Position numbers and translations under genes: made by a program
In this document: one piece after another, positions 23,797-35,100 of the stretch
Position numbering within the stretch: the stretch's first letter is position 1
Layout of the letters: every line of letters begins with the position of its first letter
NCBI GenBank assembly: GCA_031472005.1
Contig: PZJY01000002.1
Span: 682,001 to 746,000 of the forward strand
Source: Tetracladium setigerum
Taxonomy: Eukaryota; Ascomycota; Leotiomycetes; Helotiales
Length of the DNA: 64,000 bases
Direction: 5' to 3'
The notes under the pieces: generated by a model
Seen by the model: only the letters and a program-made list of their open reading frames with translations
Databases searched by the model: none
What the model was told of the DNA's origin: nothing

Positions 23797-24319
23797 CTAT
23801 TCACCACCTTGAAGAACCCTCTCCGTTTCGTCGGTCGTCAGAGCGCCGCCGCGAACTTCCCCTCGCTCGTCACTGTATGGCCCGTGTCTGCTAGAGTCTG
23901 ACTTTGAGCCTCTCGACACGAGAATAGGCTGGTGCAGAGGTCGCTTGAGTTTCTTGCAATCGGATTCCTTGTTCGCACGAGCTAGAGCTTGCTTCTCCCA
24001 GACTTCCTTCGACTTCCTACAGATATCGTCTATCTGCTCCTATTTATCCGGTCAATGTTGTTGTTGGAAGACAGGCCTGGTATATTGTTCTCACATCGGT
24101 CAGGCATTCTCCTGCAGTAGTGATAAGAAATCCGTCCTCGCCCTAGTGAATTATCAGTACGCGAGAGTGGATACTGGAAAATCATTCACGGACCTCTCGC
24201 GTGTATGGACGAACTGTTGATCCAGGGCCAAGATAGCACTGAATCTCCTGGGTGATCACCTTCTTGTTGATATCGAAGTTCGGAATCCAGTACCGATTTT
24301 GTTCTGGAAAGGAAGACAT
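23797..24319 (-). CDS. Conserved fungal protein of 138 residues, three exons
   Basis: Exons 24319-24194, 24142-24095 and 24039-23797; introns of 51 and 55 bp end in CTAG and ATAG. Each exon is in frame with the next (42, 16 and 80 codons). Text: MSSFPEQNRYWIPNFDINKK, then ITQEIQCYLGPGSTVRPYTR, GEDGFLITTAGECLTD, and EQIDDICRKSKEVWEKQALA followed by a basic tail with LKRPLHQPILVS. The GPGSTVRPYTR...GEDGFLITT...LTDEQIDDIC succession looks like a conserved short fungal protein family I have met only as hypothetical. No catalytic motif is visible. The first donor is a weak GTCCGT. Open frames on the opposite strand overlap it but show no family text. Confidence 0.72.
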
Positions 24320-25234
24320 TGATAATAAAATTTATTGGTTGAATGAAACCCTAAAGCTACAAAAGGGTTCCTCAAATCAATGTATTTTAGAAACCGAAAT
24401 ATAGCATGAGGAGGAGCCTGCTGGCCAACGTCCCTCTTTATGGATTTTCGTTGTCAAATGAACTTGTGCACCCCGACTTTCAGGCATTTGACATGTCGAA
24501 GGACGCCGACGTCCCGAAAGAGACCTGGTGTCTACCCTAGCGTAAGCATGCATGCTCATGTTGTCGAATTCTTGTGCATGCGAAACAATATCGGTAAGTG
24601 AAGTGATGTCCAGTTGTTGAAGTCGCCTTGTTGAGGCGAGCGAAGCGAGTTGGCGATTGATTGGTTGTTTATGACCGCCACAACACATCTACATCTGCAA
24701 ATTGAAAGTCTTCGTTTATGTGTTAACTCATGCTGTAAAATTATCCACATTTTTTGAGAGGTTATTACTGTATTTGTTCCTTATTTTGTCAACCGTGTCT
24801 AGGGTTTGAGCGGTCCGTTGCGCGTAGCTCTTCAGATAAGATTCTGAGGCGGGAACTTAAAGTTGCCACAGCGATCAACAACGTGGTTTTCACGAGCGTA
24901 TGCTCGATTTCATTTCCTCCTGCTATCTACTATTGCCTAATTGCTTCAATGATTGGGTATCAATCGAAGTTCTATGCTTCCCAAACCCAGGAACACAGGA
25001 CACCCGCCCTGTCTTTTCATCTCGCGAACTTCTTAAAGTCTTGGGATTCCCTTCATAGAACCCCCTCTTCCATGCCTCAACTCTGATCGACAAGAACACT
25101 TCTCAAAAATGATCGAAATTGACGGACTGGAATGACAGAACATCGCTGATCTATTCTCTCCTTGGTTGCGTTCTTCCGAACTCCAACCTCAACTGTCAAT
25201 CAACGACCATTGGACAATTCGCCCTACATGAATG
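24320..25234. promoter_or_regulatory. Upstream region of the 138-residue gene
   Basis: About 0.9 kb, AT-rich, with no coding exon I could support. It should contain the promoter of the minus-strand gene ending at 23797. Confidence 0.3.
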
Positions 25235-25819
25235 TTAGTATACTTCCTGAGTGTTAAATACAACATCCTTATTTTGCACTTCCCCTCCTTCTCGCGATGG
25301 TACCACTGAGAGCCCCAAATGGAGATCTTTGCTCCATTCTTCCTCCGGGGCGAGTTGCTGAACTTTAAAAAGCACTCCTATACTTGCTTCTTTTCGCACG
25401 TCTAGGATCCAGGGTTGGGTGAGGAATGGTACGATTATTGGCAAGGCTTTGAGGCATGGTATTGCGAACAGCCATTCAATGGTTGAATATACATTGAGAC
25501 CAGGCAAATCGTGCTTATCTTGGTATATGGCATATTTTAATGAACATGGACTCAAGAAATCGAGTTCATTTGGATCCCGGTTTTCAATATCTTGGATCGC
25601 CCTGTCGAGGAGACTGTCTTGCTTCGTACCGAACGAGGCCTCCCTGAAATATCTATTTGGTTCAGAGCCAACAAACACCTCAGTTGTTTTCTCTTGGGTA
25701 TTCGCCCCGCTATGGAGGAAAAGAAAACTACCGGAAGATGGTGGATAGTTGATAAGGTCATGATACCGACACGTGGTGAGATATGTGGGGAAAATCTGTT
25801 CTCGCAAGCCTTGGATTAA
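25235..25819 (-). CDS. Orphan exon-like ORF, unrecognised protein
   Basis: An open frame of about 194 codons that begins right after an intron-like acceptor (ATCTTTAG at 25820-25827) and runs to a stop at 25235. It has no good ATG near its start, so it is probably the last exon of a spliced gene. Text is well mixed and protein-like: LIQGLREQIFPTYLTTC, then GSFLFLHSGANTQ, SLLDRAIQDIENRDPNELDF, STIEWLFAIPCLKALPIIV and EASIGVLFKVQQLAPEEEW. I do not recognise the family. Possible upstream exons (with MDGDEADQPDIMVMTIVPDP at about 26250) could not be joined in phase, so the gene may be broken, mis-sequenced or wrongly parsed. Confidence 0.4.
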   Translation of the reverse strand, partial: LIQGLREQIFPTYLTTCRYHDLINYPPSSGSFLFLHSGANTQEKTTEVFVGSEPNRYFREASFGTKQDSLLDRAIQDIENRDPNELDFLSPCSLKYAIYQDKHDLPGLNVYSTIEWLFAIPCLKALPIIVPFLTQPWILDVRKEASIGVLFKVQQLAPEEEWSKDLHLGLSVVPSREGGEVQNKDVVFNTQEVY

Positions 25820-27626
25820 CTAAAGATTTACTTCATCGACGAGAGACGTTGGGGCTATCCATCACAATCAAGAGTTTGTGGACGGCAGTTTCCACAAACG
25901 CACTCATCCGGGAATTTTGGGGTTTACCGCGGAAGCGAGGAGAAGCGAATGTCAATTCTCAAGTCTTGAGAACGTTTGTTTAGTCTATCAGTCACACCAT
26001 TGGCTTCAGCATCGAAGCTGTTGCTTCTCCGCTGAGTAACAAGGAGCGTTATGAGCGAGTGACTTAAGACACAAGACAATATTTGCCACCACAGTCTACT
26101 AGCAGGGCGATAGAAAGCACAGAATGACTTACTCGGTCCCTTCGACTGCGAGTTTGTAATCATACATTGGAAGACTCTCGAATAAGACGGATCAGGAACG
26201 ATAGTCATTACCATGATATCAGGTTGGTCAGCCTCATCGCCGTCCATTCGATTCACAAAGTGGAAGCTGACCTTGTCTCGTGTCACGTTTGTTGTTGACA
26301 CCACCACGGAAATAGAAACGAAAGCAACCACGTCAAAAAAAAGCAAAATGGGGCGCAATACACAAATTTGTTGAATTTTGGAGAGAATACTGTGAGATAT
26401 TGAACGAAGAGGAATGATGGTTTCTGACCTATAGACATGTATTGCGAGTAAACCGAGATTCACTTCTTTGCCATCGCATCTTCAATGAGCAACAATGCCA
26501 CAGACCTTCGTCATTTCGCGCGAACTACTTTATATATGTAAAAGCTGACTGAAAACCTAGCACAAAGCAAAAGAAATGTGCCGAAGCACAAACAAAGTAC
26601 GCTGCATTTCCCTTGTCTGAAACCGCAACACCACACGTCCGCTTGCTCGGATCGAACTTCCCCAGGCTCATTCATAATATCAGGTATCGAACGGGAATGT
26701 ACGTTTCGGCGGAAGGCACAGTTGATGTGAGCTAGAAAGAAGAATTCAAATTTTAGAGAATCCACTACAACGCCGAATCCATTGAAAGGAAGATAAGGAG
26801 AGTTGGACTGATCATCCACGACCCAATTCGCGAACAACTGGATAATGAGCACCGAAAATGATTTACGGATTCAATAAAAGCAAATCCTAGGCTCAGACCC
26901 GGCAAAGGAAGCACCTCGACAAAATCCTTTGCAAATCTCCATAAATTTCATTCATAGAGGTTTTTATCCTAAAGACACAACACTCGAAGTGACATAAAAA
27001 ATCTCAAAACTTGACTTTCTTCCTCGGCTTCTTCCACAGCCCTGGTTACCTACGCATCTGAGCCTGTAAAGTCACGGCATTACTTCCTTGTTACAATTTA
27101 AAACAGAGAAAACGTGGACATCAGCTAGAAAATTTAAAAAAGCAAAACTTAGAAAACCCTTCCAGGTTGGCGACACGAACGGACAACCACACACGAACAC
27201 AGTCACAGGATCACAAGAATCATGATGTATCATTTATTTTATTTTATTCGATTTCCCTTTTCATGGCTCATCATATGAATGACCTATGCAATGCACAAGC
27301 GAGCCCCAAACAAATTGGATATCTGATTGTAAAAGAACGCCATCCTCCCCCTCAATTCAACGAAATACTGATGAAAAAGGGCAAGATAACGCTGAGGAAA
27401 CAATTGACCCCCATCCTCTTGCTACGCGTACGATTCGAAATATGTATGATGCTCCTTTACCTGCACTAGGTATATATCCCCCCCCCCTCCCCGAAAACGC
27501 CAAGAGTTAAAACGTAAAAAATAATACGTTGAATCATGCAAGAGTATCAAAACCGTCGAATTTATTTTGATGTCATATTTCTTTCCTCTGCTTCGCATCA
27601 ATTCGTTCGTTGTGTCGAACATTGAT
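25820..27626. other. Gene-poor region upstream of the orphan ORF
   Basis: About 1.8 kb holding candidate minus-strand exon fragments (25928-26463 and 26511-26852) with no recognised family, plus AT-rich sequence and the FHL1 3' UTR near its right end. A short C7/C4-type run lies near 27478-27490. No transposon ends or terminal repeats were recognised. Confidence 0.3.
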
Positions 27627-30600
27627 TTAGGCCTTTAATTGAGGGGGCCCCGAAGTAGCAATGCGCTTGAATTCAGGCATCTCCTCTGCATCCTCCTCAA
27701 GAGGTCTCTTTTGGCCTGCAATCTGGGCAGGTGCATCCTCGCTAATCACCGCAGGTGCGCTGGCTCCATTAGGGGCGTTGGAGACACCGTTGACAGCACT
27801 TGGCGCCGCGACGGGTGATGCCGAAGACGGTCCATTCAGCCGGGCTGGGGTATTGTTGGCTGGGCTTCCCGAGCTTGTTCTCATCGTTACCCCAGGAGCA
27901 TTCATTGGAGGTCTGGGAACAGACGCACTCGGCGGACGACTAACACCTCCTGCAAATGATGGGCGCATGACAGAGGGTACAAACTTTTCAGGCCCAGTCG
28001 ATTTAGAAGGCTGTTGTGATGCACTTCGTTGTGGCCCTTCCTGATTCGCTTGTGGTTGAGGTGGTTTGTTTTCAATTTGCTGGCTTGTGTTTTGTGTCGA
28101 AGAAGGAGGCTGGACGGGCCTGTACTCTGGAACTTTACTGAGAACACTCTTGAGTGCGTCCATGATCTGTGGTTCAAAATGATCTCCTGGAACAGCGCTT
28201 TGAGAGATGTAACCCAAGACTCGATTGACAGCCGACGCCAAGATTGCCTCGGCATTATCAGTCTTATCCTTCAAACTTGAGAGTAGATTTGATCTGAACG
28301 TCTCGACTGCACTGATGACACTCGGTGGATGCTGTGGGCGACTAGGCAAAGTTGGGACTGGCTGCTGCGGTATTGGCGGCTGAGTTGCTTGTTGTGCAGC
28401 TTGCTGAGGAGGCATGGATTGTTGAGGAGGCATGGATTGCTGAGGCATAGTCTGTTGAGGAGGAATGGACTGCTGGGGAGGTATTGGTTGTTGCGGAGGT
28501 ATAGACTGTTGGGGGGCATTGGTTGTTGAGGCTGCTGTCCGTACGATTGTGGTTGCATTGGTTGTCGCGCTGACTGTGGAGGACCGTAAGGCGACACATG
28601 CACAGGAGCAGGACCAATGGCATGATTGATAGTGGACATGATACCACCGCTCACTGCGCCTGGGTTTGGAGGCTTTTGATCGCCTGGAGGCTTCTGCTCA
28701 TATTGCTGGGGGGGAGGTTGCGGGCCGTGCTGATGCTGGGGATTTTGTAGATTTTGTGGATTTGGCGGAGGGGCTGGTGCCTGGCTGGTTTGTTTAGGAG
28801 CATACGGAGAACTATATTGCTGAGGGTGGTGATGGTAGCGATTTGAGGGATTGACGGCATAAATCCTGGTGGGGGGTGTTGATGAGGGTGAGGATGGAGG
28901 TTCATGTGAAGAGGTGGACCATGAGGATAAGGATGCCCATTGAGTGGCGGAGGTGGACCCATGTAAGGTTGACCCGGCCGAATATTTGGATGGAGCATGT
29001 AGCCTGGTGGTGGTATGGGATATCCAGGCATCATATGAGGAGGATGACCAGCTTGGTATATTGGTTGATGGTGCATCTGTCCATGTGGTAGTGATACCGG
29101 TGGTGTGTTTCTTCTCTTCTTTTCCTTTTCGATAGAAACCCCTTCCACAATTGCCCACATCCATCCCTTGCCATCTCTTTCAACCTTCTTGAAAGCGTGG
29201 TGCTGAGATAAGTTGTGACGAACACTACTCTGCCATCCAGTTGTACTGCATTTGAGGACGAAGAAAGGATACTTTCGCATGATGGCTCTGTATATTTGAG
29301 GCAGGGACATCATACCAGCGGCGGAGCTCGAAAGGGCTTCATGGATAAGAGTGACATAGTTTGCCTGGGGCTTGGCAAGCTGCTCTGGTGTGAGATCTGC
29401 TTCGTTGAAGGTGGGAGATGGCGAGCGTGGTGGTTTTGTGGGTTTCTTTTCTTTCTTTTCTTTCACCTCTTCACCTCCCTCGCCTTCCTCCTTGGCCTCT
29501 CCCTCCTTAGCCTCCTTGGGCTTCCTCTTGGTATATTTTCGCTTCTCCCGTTGTACTGGAGGAGTGTCCGGCCGTGGGTGTTTTCGAGGACGACCAACCT
29601 TATTCTTGGTAGGTGCACCAGGAAGACCACCAACAATGGGCGCGCCATCTGTTTGCTCAGTTTTGACTTGCTCGATTTTAGATACTGTCTTTTTGGCTTT
29701 TGGAGGATTCTCGGGGTTTTGCGCGAGCGCCTGTGCCAGAGCAGCAGCTTCTTTCCTTGCCAGCTTTTGCTCACGTTTTGACATGATTCCGTCCTTAGGA
29801 GGGCGACCAGGACCCCGTTTCTTTTCAGATTTTGATGGATCTAGAAGCTGGATTTCTGTGGTCGGATTGACCTCTTCGCGTTCTTCATCATCCTCTCCAG
29901 CTGACTGATCACTGTTGTCTACCATCTCATCCTCCTCCTGCTCTTCATCTTCTATCTCATCGCCTGATTCACCATCTTGCCCATCGTCCTCATCGCCATC
30001 TTGACGCTCGTTGCCCGACGAGTCTGAGCTAGTCTCACGGACTATTCCTTCGTGAACTGACTCTTCAAAATCGAAGCTCATTTCCTTGCCACCCTCAGAG
30101 TAACGTTCCGAGAGCGGGTTATCTTCATATTCTCCTCTGTGCTCAGCACCAGTCTCTCCAATTGCGACGTCAGGCAAGACAAATCTGACGACGACTCCAC
30201 CAATTTGTAAAATGCTACCACTTTTTAAAGGAATGACATGGTCCTGATAGCAAAACGTCTCATCAATAAACGCCCCGTTTCTGCCAAGAATGGTTGCTTC
30301 AAAGAGGTGCTTCTTCAAATTGTATGCAATTCTAACATGTTCTCTGGAAATCGCTTTGTGACCGCTAGCAGAGGTGGTAGCAGGAGGATGGATGCACACA
30401 AGAGGGCAGTCATGTGGTGATGGACGTAAAGTAGCTGGATCCACAGGAGCGGAACCTCCGTTTCCAAGTGCTTGTTTCCGGGTGGAGGGCTGTGCTTGAT
30501 AGTCAAAAGGTCCATTTGGCTGAGCAAGAGAGTTCTTTCTCGACAGGTGATGAGATGAAGAACCAGTAGACTTGGATTTCTTGCTGGCTTTGCGCTTCTT

Positions 30601-31395
30601 GCGTCTTTCCTCGCGATCTGCTCCTGGTGGGGTACCGTCTCCATCCCTCAATATACCACCACTCTCACTCACTACTGACTTGTGAGCCCGACTATGCTCG
30701 CGTCTAATGTTGGTAGGTGTCTTTGGATCCCTGCTCGTAGATGCCTCTTCATCAATCCTCCGGCGTTCATCCTCCTCCCGACGCAAGGCGTCTCGGAAGG
30801 CACGTTGGTCCCTTCCCATCACCAGCTGGTATGTATTCATGTAAAATTCTCCATCGGAAAACTCTAGTTTTGCGTAGGCTGATACCCTCGTCTCATCATG
30901 CTCGTCAATATAAGGCGAGGGCTCCAGGAAAGGCGTTCGTGCCGTTGTTGCGCTGAGTAGTGGAGCCATTGACATATTATCGTAGATGGTTGGGTCGAAG
31001 GAAGGAAACGGCTCAGCATAGGCAAGCAGAGAGTCAATCGGTCCCATCTGACTGAAGTCGGGGAGGTTTGCTGGTAGAGAATTGATTTCTTCTAAGGCCT
31101 TGGGTTGAGAAGTTGCAATCGTCGCATCGCCTTCCGGCAGCGTTGTCGTTGGAGGCAGATCGATAAAGACGTCCTCGCCTACATCTTGTCTCGCGGCCTT
31201 GTTGTCGTCCTCCTGATTCACTTCCTCAGACTGAATGGTTGCTTTTGGACCGGGCTCCAAAGTCGCGTTCGCCTCGGTTTGGGGAGGACCTTCTTCAGCG
31301 GTAAGGTGGATGCCCGGGGAACGATCCTGCTCGTTCGATGCGTCGGTCGCCATTGTCGCCGCGACGTCGCCCTGGGGTTGATCGGATGAAGTCAT
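27627..31395 (-). CDS. FHL1: FHA-forkhead transcription factor, FHL1-like
   Basis: Intronless. About 1,256 residues after two bases are restored. An FHA domain is split by a long basic insert: residues about 172-196 (AYAKLEFSDGEFYMNTYQLV) and 345-410 (AISREHVRIAYNLKK, ILGRNGAFIDE, LQIGGVVVRFVL). An acidic block (460-505) follows, then two AT-hook-like motifs (KKRGPGRPPKDG near 525, NKVGRPRKHP near 598). The forkhead domain is at 675-765 (NYVTLIHEALSS, MSLPQIYRAI, WQSSVRHNLSQHHAFKKV). The tail is Pro/Gln/His-rich. Order and AT-hooks suit Fhl1, the ribosomal-protein-gene regulator, more than Fkh2; that choice is inference. Frames break at two G6 runs, 28871-28876 and 28511-28516. One extra base at each gives a continuous tail ending EFKRIATSGPPQLKA. 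Confidence 0.85.
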
Positions 31396-32128
31396 CGCTG
31401 CCAGATTGACAGCTCTTTCACCGTTGGTGCGGAGGCCTTTGGGAAGCTGCGAAATATCTTGGGGTAGTAATGCGATCGCGCTTCTCGATGTGCACCGTCG
31501 GGCGCATAGGCAAACTTTCAGCCTTAGCGTAGCCTTCCGGAGCGCAAAGAAAATATCACGTGTTTGTTGTGGATTTTGACGCTTTTCCGTTCTGGAAGAC
31601 TGACTTCAAGGAAAAACTTAGGTGAGCCTAGACTGCGGTTGAATATCCTTTTACCTCTCAGCAAAAGATTCATGGTGGAGTTTGAGGTGGCGAAAAGAAA
31701 ATAGAATGCTTAAATTCGACTAAAGATCGGACGATGCTCTTGGCACTTCACCTTCAGAGAGCGAGTATATGAATACTGTAGGGTACGGTACGCATATACA
31801 TTGCAGTTTTTGATTAGCTAAAATACCTATGAAAATAACTTTTGCCTGAAGTGAAAAGGAAGTTGTACTTTTGAAGCATACTGAATTTTTTGGTTATGCA
31901 TAAGTGCGAAAGTTTTCCAGTGATGTTAAGAACGTTCATCTGAGATATTGTATGAGTCAAAATAACAAAGCCTCAGAATGTTCCCGTGAAGACGTTCTAT
32001 TTGCGCTTAAATCCATCGCTCATGATGCATAATTTCTCATTTCATTGCTCGTATCTATCGTACAGTCCCAGTAAAACGCCCAGTCTATGCAGTCTAACCC
32101 CTAAATGCAAAACCTTTCATAATAATCA
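31396..32128. promoter_or_regulatory. FHL1 promoter region
   Basis: About 730 bp between the FHL1 start and the 3' end of the helicase gene, both on the minus strand. The first 150 bp upstream of FHL1 are GC-rich, the rest AT-rich. No coding exon was seen. Confidence 0.4.
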
Positions 32129-35100
32129 TCATTTGTCCTTCCACTCTTGGGAAAAGATTTTTTGCCAAACTTCCATCCACCTGTGTTGTTGCGCTGTCAA
32201 GGACTTTCCTGGGTTCTTGAATGATTTATTGAGAACATCCCGTAACTTTGACCGCAATGTCTTTATCACCAGCATGGTTTTCCAGTCTGATACCGCAAAT
32301 CGTGCTCGGTTTCCATCGAGGATGAAAACGCCTGCATACATCTGGTACATCATATTAGTTTGATCAATGAATTTTTGAATTGGATGGAGTGCTTACATCG
32401 CAACGAACGTCTCCACATAGCAAAGCGATGGCAAATTCCTCGACCGCAGTTGTTTCGTGCGCGTTGTAGAATCTGTAAAATATGAGTGACTGAAGTGGGA
32501 TGATTCAGATAAATCCTTACTGTTTTGCTTGCATGATATGATAGTAGGAAAGCCACTTGAGCTCATGGTGACCCTTGTTGACTGACGATGGATGGAGACT
32601 GATTGATTGATTGTTCGCGCAGTTTCGGAACCCCTTTCCGTCACGGATGAGCAGCTTGGGATAGAAACTCCATGCAATCACCGAGCTCGTGATGACATCA
32701 TTATCACTGTTGGAATTCGCTCGTTGGGGGATGTCGAAGAACAATCGGCGGCGACTGGAAAATCGAGTTCTGGCAGGTTAGCAAGCTTTCATGGCGATCG
32801 GAAACCTCAAACATACTTCTTCAAAGCAGTGCGCTCGACTTCCGTCAGAGGAAGAAAACCCGCATCCACAATAGCGACAACAAGCTGGCCCTTCAAATCC
32901 TCAATATTTGACAGAGTTTGCTGGCTGAGGTAATTCTTTTTGCAGAACTGATACTCCGAACCACCGGTAAGACAGACTCGTTTCCATGCTAAGTAGGCAT
33001 TGTAAACCGTCAATAGATCGGAATCTGTAGTCATGTTAGATGGACGAATTGGAAAGCATTACATTAAAGCATATCGAAGGGAGGAAGAAGCGAGAAGTTA
33101 CATACCACCTCGACGGTATCCTTGTCGGACCGTATCTGCTTGAGCCCTGGCTCCAAATGGTGCAATAAAGGGAGATTTCGATGAAAGTATAGCAGCGATA
33201 GTAATAGCTGCATCCAAACACTTGAACGTGCTACCAAAAAGAATGAGTTTTCCAAGGAACACGTCCAACGGAAGTCTCGCCAACTGAACGCCAAGAGGTG
33301 TCAAATCTTCTGCCGCTGTTAGAGCTCGAACATCCACGAGGGCATCGATGGCACGTCGAATGTTTTTAGTAGACGGCGGATCCAATGCCTGCCCGAGAGT
33401 CTCCTCAATCCCACCAAGTTTGCAAATTTTGACCCGAATTGCAAGATCTTGGAGAGACAGGCGAAGAAACTCAGGTGTTTGTTGGTCCGCCAGCTATGCA
33501 TTATGGTCAGTCATAGCCCAGCGAAATTTTGTCTTGAATTTGGAAACTTACAAGTTCATCGTGCCGATATTTGGTGACCAAATGGAACGCCAAACCTTCT
33601 TGGACACGACCAGCTCTACCTCTTCTCTGCTTGGCATTTGCCTTGCTAATGAAAGTTTCCAGAAGTCTTGAAAGCTGTCTACGTTCATCAAACCTAATAT
33701 AATGTAAGTAAATAGTGTTCAAAAACACAGAGAGCTAATACTTACCTCATTTCTCGATGTTTGCAACTATCAACCACGCATGTAACATCCGGAATTGTGA
33801 TACCAGTCTCAGCAATATTGGTAGCGAGCACAATTTTCCTGGTGCCCGGCGGCGGTACAAGAAAAGCGGCTTCTTGATCCTCGCTTGCAATTGTTGAATG
33901 TAATGGATAAACAAACCAGTTTTTGGAGAACACGGGATGCCCCACAAGCATATCGTTCAATTGACGGATCTCTCCTATACCTGGCAAGAAAACCAATATG
34001 GCTTTACTAAAAGGTTGTAAGCGATCCTCTGTCGCAACCTTGGCAAGCAGTTGGACAATCAATTCGAATTCGATTCTGTACTCATCCATCTGTGCAATAG
34101 TATTGCGGGTCTTGGCACTGTATCCTCGCAGAGCTTTGACATTCTCCGCCTTTGCAGCATCGTCATCTTTATCTTCTGCAAAGTCGACATCTTCATCGGC
34201 CTCAGGTGCTTGATATGTGTTGTCTAAAGTGTAACCTGTCAATTCAACGGCGTCCTCCAGATACTTGGTTTGGACAGGAAATGTGCGGCCAGGGACTTGA
34301 AGGACTTGGCAACCATCCAGATATTTTGAAAAGCGTTCAGCATCCACTGTAGCCGACATCAAGACTACCTTGAGATCGGGACGTTTGACCATGAGTTTGC
34401 GAAGTACAATAAGCAGGAAATCGCTGTCGATAGAGCGCTCATGTACTTCATCCAAGACAATATGAGTAATGTCTTTGAGATCATTCGACCCTTCAAGCAT
34501 CCGCATGACAATACCGGTAGTTGCAAAGATCAGTCGATTTTCCTTTGACATGTTCGACTCGAGACGGATCGCGTAGCCAATGAGTGACCGCGCAGTTCCT
34601 ACATCATTTCGCCTCTCACCAAGTTCTTCTGAAACACGTCGTGCTAGAGATATCGCAGAAATTCGTCTTGGTTCTGTGCAGTAGATCTTGCACGGCTTAC
34701 CCTTCAGAAGCTCATGTTCCAGAATGAACGATGGAACCTGTGTGCTTTTTCCACTTTAAATCAGTTAGCGAGAGTAAACAAGGAGAGCTGGAAAATCGTG
34801 GTTACCATCCGGTCTCTCCACAAACAATAACGACTTGTTGTCGATCGATTGCTGCTAGAAGTTCGCCTTTGAATCCCCACATTGGGAGTTGCATACGTGA
34901 TTGCTAGCCATATATCAGCAAATGAGGATCTAAAGAACGGAAAGGACTTACGAGCATCATTTGGTAGCTTGGAGTAGAATACTTTTCATACCATATCCGC
35001 TGGTAGAACTCCGGATTGTTGGAGACCTTGGAATCCTTGCTCTGGCTAGCGTCTGTATTTTCAGACGCACGAACCGGACCACCACGATTGCGGAAAGCCC

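Noticed and set aside
23647..23901. Plus-strand frame starting MRNFAAALLLTSFSQSFA, like a small secreted protein
   Set aside because: It is antisense to the last exon of the better supported three-exon 138-residue gene and has no family-like text after the hydrophobic start.
22411..27626. A degenerate transposon filling the gene-poor stretch
   Set aside because: No terminal repeats, target-site duplications, transposase or reverse-transcriptase motifs were seen by eye on either strand.
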